Positions 61,311-64,000 of a stretch of DNA of 64,000 nt are shown here, one piece after another. A program made the position numbers and the translations under genes. Below the pieces are notes generated by a model. It did no database searches. It was given only the letters and a program-made list of their open reading frames with translations, and was not told where the DNA came from. The stretch's first letter is position 1; the number at the start of each line of letters is the position of its first letter. Origin of the DNA: Cycas panzhihuaensis (Eukaryota; Cycadophyta); the NCBI GenBank assembly GCA_023213395.1, contig CM041465.1, forward strand, positions 18,848,001 through 18,912,000, written 5' to 3'.

Positions 61311-61730
61311 GAAGAGGGATACGAGAACGAGATTAACCTTCTCAAGAATGAGATGAACTAGGCTATCCACCTTGGCATTGAGAGCTTGAGGGATATGTCA
61401 GATGTTGACGGGAGGAAAACAAGCCAACAAGGACCTGGCAGTTGAGGCGAGTTCTCCCAGGTGGGGGCACTACACTTGGTAAACCTGGGTGAGATGGGAT
61501 ACCACAACCTAGGAGTCACAGAAGAGAAGGATGGGTCCATGGTGGAAGTGGAGCACATCGGTAAGGGCTTCAATAACATCTATATACTCAGCTTTATTAT
61601 TAGTGGCCTCGAGAAAGAAGATTCTGAAATGCATGAAGTCATATTCGAAAGGGTCATAGAGAATCCATGCGACGGTGGAAGGGCTAGGGTTGTTGCAGCT
61701 TCTGCCATCGATGAAGATGAATAATGTCAT
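61311..61730 (-). pseudogene. aRH (archaeal-like RNase H) of gypsy C, three stops
   Basis: The minus-strand frame from ATG 61730 reads MTLFIFIDGRSCNNPSPSTV, then TNNKAEYIDVIEAL, LLFCDS-stop-VVVSHLTQVYQ and ALNAKVDSLVHLILE. All four acidic positions (Asp, Glu in AEY, Asp, Asp) are present, so C keeps the Glu that A has lost. Three in-frame stops (at Gln, Arg and Gln of the A protein) kill it. The position is again next to the purine tract, with PMD diverging on the other strand. Confidence 0.8.
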
Positions 61731-62272
61731 GATAGAAGGAATGGAGGTCTTGATTGGGTGAATCAAGGAGGAAAAGTTCTATAGAAGCAGTCATGGGAGG
61801 CTTGAGCGATTATCAATAAAGGTTGTGAAGGGTAGGGGGACCCAGAATTAAGGCTACCTAAGGGCAAGGAGGATGACCTAGTGGATGAGAAAGAAATGAC
61901 AGTGAAAAGGCCCCTCTAGGGGTGCCAAAGGTCACTTAAGAAAGCAAGGTGCAGTCCCAGATGGGGGGACACTTCCTTTGGGAAGCCCGAGAGGTGTGAA
62001 CAGGCAACAAAAATGGGTTCAAGATGGTGAAATGAGCCAAATGAGTATAAACTCAAGTATATATATAGGTGGCATGCAAAATAAGGCAGAAGGGGCCTCA
62101 CAAGGCCAAAAAATGGGGGTGCCATAAATGCACCCAGAGGGTAAGGAGTAAAGAGGGCCACAAAGGTAAAATGGGAGAGAGACCCATAAGGCAAAGGTGA
62201 TCAGGGAAGAGAGATGGTCCTAAGGGCTGTCGCAGTGAGAGAAATAGAGAAGGTGCTCGTCAAGGCCCCCAC
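61731..62272. promoter_or_regulatory. Intergenic region between divergent aRH and PMD genes in C
   Basis: It has almost the same length as in A (about 540 versus 520 bases). The block at 62034-62054 is identical to 42263-42283 of A when reversed. Beside it, at 62057-62067, the minus strand has CTATATATATA, a further TATA-like word directed at aRH. Confidence 0.5.
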
Positions 62273-62282
62273 CTATATAAGG
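62273..62282 (+). promoter_or_regulatory. TATA box of the PMD gene in C
   Basis: CTATATAAGG, preceded by GGCCCCCAC, lies 169 bases before ATG 62442. It is identical to the box in A. Confidence 0.7.
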
Positions 62283-62441
62283 AAAACTCGGTGAAAACAT
62301 GATTCATTTTCATGGGCTCATGATCGATTTAGAGCCCTTCTCCTTACATAGCAGAGCATTTCTTAACTTCAAAGGCATAGAGAGAGAGATCAAACTGTTA
62401 GACCGGGACACGGAAATAACCAACAGGACTGGGAAGGTGAG

Positions 62442-64000
62442 ATGGAAGTAGCGAGGCCAGATCAAGTGAGTGGATCGCCCTTTTTCCTACCCATCTCGCC
62501 ATTTGAATTTAATGAGTTTTTAATGCTTTTTAGAGTAGTTTTTAGCCCCTTATACGTAAATTAAGATATCCTAGAGCCTAGTCCTAGTGGGCTCGAGTAT
62601 AGCCTACCCGGGCAAAAATTTTTGAGTTTTCTAGGTGGAAAGCCCCCTATTATGGGGGTGTCACTGGCCCCATGACAAAGATTATGGTGCCATGAACTTC
62701 GTTGCAGGGCCGCTGAGTTTGCACTAGAAACTCAATAGGGTCCCATGCTAAACTCTGTGGTACTGTAGATTTTAGTGCGATGCAAAGGCAAATTAACTGA
62801 AAAAATAAAGTGTGGCCTAAAGGAGTGCCAAAACTCAACTGAGGAGGAATGAGGGGCAATCCTAAAGGCAAGCAGATAGGTATAGAGGAGTTATGACCAA
62901 ATTTTTAGGTGTTTGGCAGGCGATTCTTGCGGTAGACAACCACAAGAACATCAAAGTGGTGATGCTTAGATTCATCAAGATGATGTCCAATGGGGGCAGG
63001 CAGGTATTAGGGAGATGTGGCCTACTAAAGGCCATCCAGACACCATAGTACGCATCAGATCAACGTCTCCTGGTGGATATAGTCTCACACTGGGATGGCT
63101 GGCAGCATGTGTTCCACCTCCCCCAAGTGGCAGATGTCAGTTTCATACACGAAGATATTCAGAGGATCTTGGGGGCATTGGCAATAGGAGCACTAATATT
63201 GTTAGGGGCATTACCTAGCAATGATGTAGTACATAGGGAGGTAGCTACCTATTTTATAGGTTAGGATAGGTGGGAGAGGAGTGGCATACTCATACAGAGC
63301 ATGATCATGTCACAGATTCCTTGGGTAAGGAAATTGATTACACTATGCAGTATATTCTAGATATCCTAGAAATAAAACTATAGGGACATAACTAGTGGAT
63401 GGATGGAGACCATGAGGAGATGCGAGGCCAAGGAGAGGCTGGATTGGGCCATATTGATAGTGGTGAACCTGATCGCATAGTTGGACGCTATCAAGGTGGA
63501 TAGGAGAGGTGGTTTATCGTACAACATATTGTTGTAGTGCTAGTTCTTGATCGCTTTAGAGCGATGGCACTGATAGAAGGGCCACATCCTATTTTAGTGT
63601 GGGCTCCTATGGTCCACAGGTGGCAGACTCTATTTAGAGGGACCAAGGATTAGGCACACATCTGACACTCGGTGGAGGCTACATCACTTGACCTCCTCAC
63701 CATGGAAGACTACATAGCAGACCCATATAGAGGGGTGAGATGGGACAGTGATAATAAGGTAGGCAGAGCGAGAGGAGCCAAAGGTGGCCCTAGAGGGGAT
63801 GGTGATGATGGTGGTGATGATGGGGGTGATGGGGCAGGCCTATCAAGAGTAGCAAGTGGTGAGGAAGGTCTATCAGAGACCGCAGGAGGAGGTGGAGGAC
63901 CTTCAGGAGTTACAGGAGAAGAGGCGACTCCTTCAAGGACTACAAGGAGAGGCAAGCCACCACAGACACTAGTCACAAGACTGAGGATCATCGAGAAAGC
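62442..64000 (+). pseudogene. Plant mobile domain (PMD) gene of gypsy C, runs off the window
   Basis: Model: exon 1 62442-62465 (MEVARPDQ), GTGAGTGG donor, 454-bp intron, acceptor TTTGGCAG, exon 2 from 62920. Exon 2 starts AILAVDNHKN and includes VDIVSHWDGWQHVFHLPQV and FIHEDIQRILG (PMD core), then RLDWAILIVVNLIA and GGLSYNILL. After the core comes DYIADPYRGVRWDSD and a Gly/Asp-rich stretch (63795-63835), then a basic segment at the edge. Exon ends and lengths match A. Stops, mostly TAG, interrupt it. Relative to its element the gene is antisense, as in A. The start codon is uncertain; an overlapping 50-codon frame ends exactly at this ATG in both copies. Confidence 0.72.

Larger units (their letters stand above)
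59099..64000 (-). mobile_element. Gypsy element C (relative of A) in reverse orientation, 3' part visible
   Basis: Read on the minus strand, the right part holds the PMD gene (antisense to the element), then aRH, purine tract and 3' LTR, the same order as in A. The LTR is complete from TGTTTCCTAG (60790) to TTTGCA (59099). That argues for a separate element inserted into B rather than an inversion inside B. ATAGA at 59094-59098 is the expected target duplication. The integrase, RT, gag and other LTR lie beyond 64000. Confidence 0.82.

Overview
This window is plant nuclear DNA from a large, gene-poor genome. I find no ordinary host gene, no tRNA or rRNA and nothing prokaryotic. Nearly every recognisable piece belongs to a nest of retrotransposons: Ty1/copia elements with tRNA-iMet-type primer sites, a plant L1-type LINE, and very large Ty3/gypsy elements that look like the Tat lineage. 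The species cannot be named. The degree of nesting, the old TAG-rich reading frames and the plant mobile domain (PMD) gene point to a big-genome seed plant or relative.

Layout. At 1-1150 lies the end of a minus-strand copia element (LTR and primer site). From 3000 a copia element (called D/H here) starts. Its gag-protease half is at 4677-5870 and its integrase-RT half resumes at 48100, so about 42.2 kb has been inserted into it. Inside that block are: G (6128-9783), a copia derivative with most of pol deleted; F (11817-47788), a copia element broken by a LINE (13893-20269, 16-bp target duplication) and by copia element E (23466-46014); and A (29470-45948), a 16.5-kb gypsy element sitting in the 3' LTR of E. 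D/H is cut again at 50464 by gypsy element B, and B is cut at 59099 by gypsy element C in the opposite orientation. C runs off the right edge. Target duplications are seen for G (TAGCA), E (GACTA), A (CTTGC), the LINE (16 bp) and probably F ((A)ACAT).

The most interesting part is the gypsy family of A, B and C. A reads LTR (2.6 kb), gag, protease, RT, degenerate RNase H, integrase, then a gene on the opposite strand, then a separate small RNase H ORF, then the polypurine tract and the 3' LTR. The antisense gene encodes a plant mobile domain, an acidic/Gly-rich linker and a coiled coil. It appears to have introns and its own TATA box. The second RNase H is of the archaeal-like type (aRH), which in Tat elements as I know them sits between RT and integrase; here it is the last gene before the 3' LTR. 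Element C carries the same aRH / antisense-PMD pair in the same relative order, with the same TATA position, the same intron position and a 21-base identical block between the two genes. This divergent two-gene cassette is the candidate for a little-described system.

A is noticeably more GC-rich than its AT-rich neighbours. All gag-pol frames in the window are broken by stops and shifts, and nothing here looks autonomous today. Most stop codons in the old copies are TAG at places where the family has Gln or Trp, as expected from decay of methylated cytosines.
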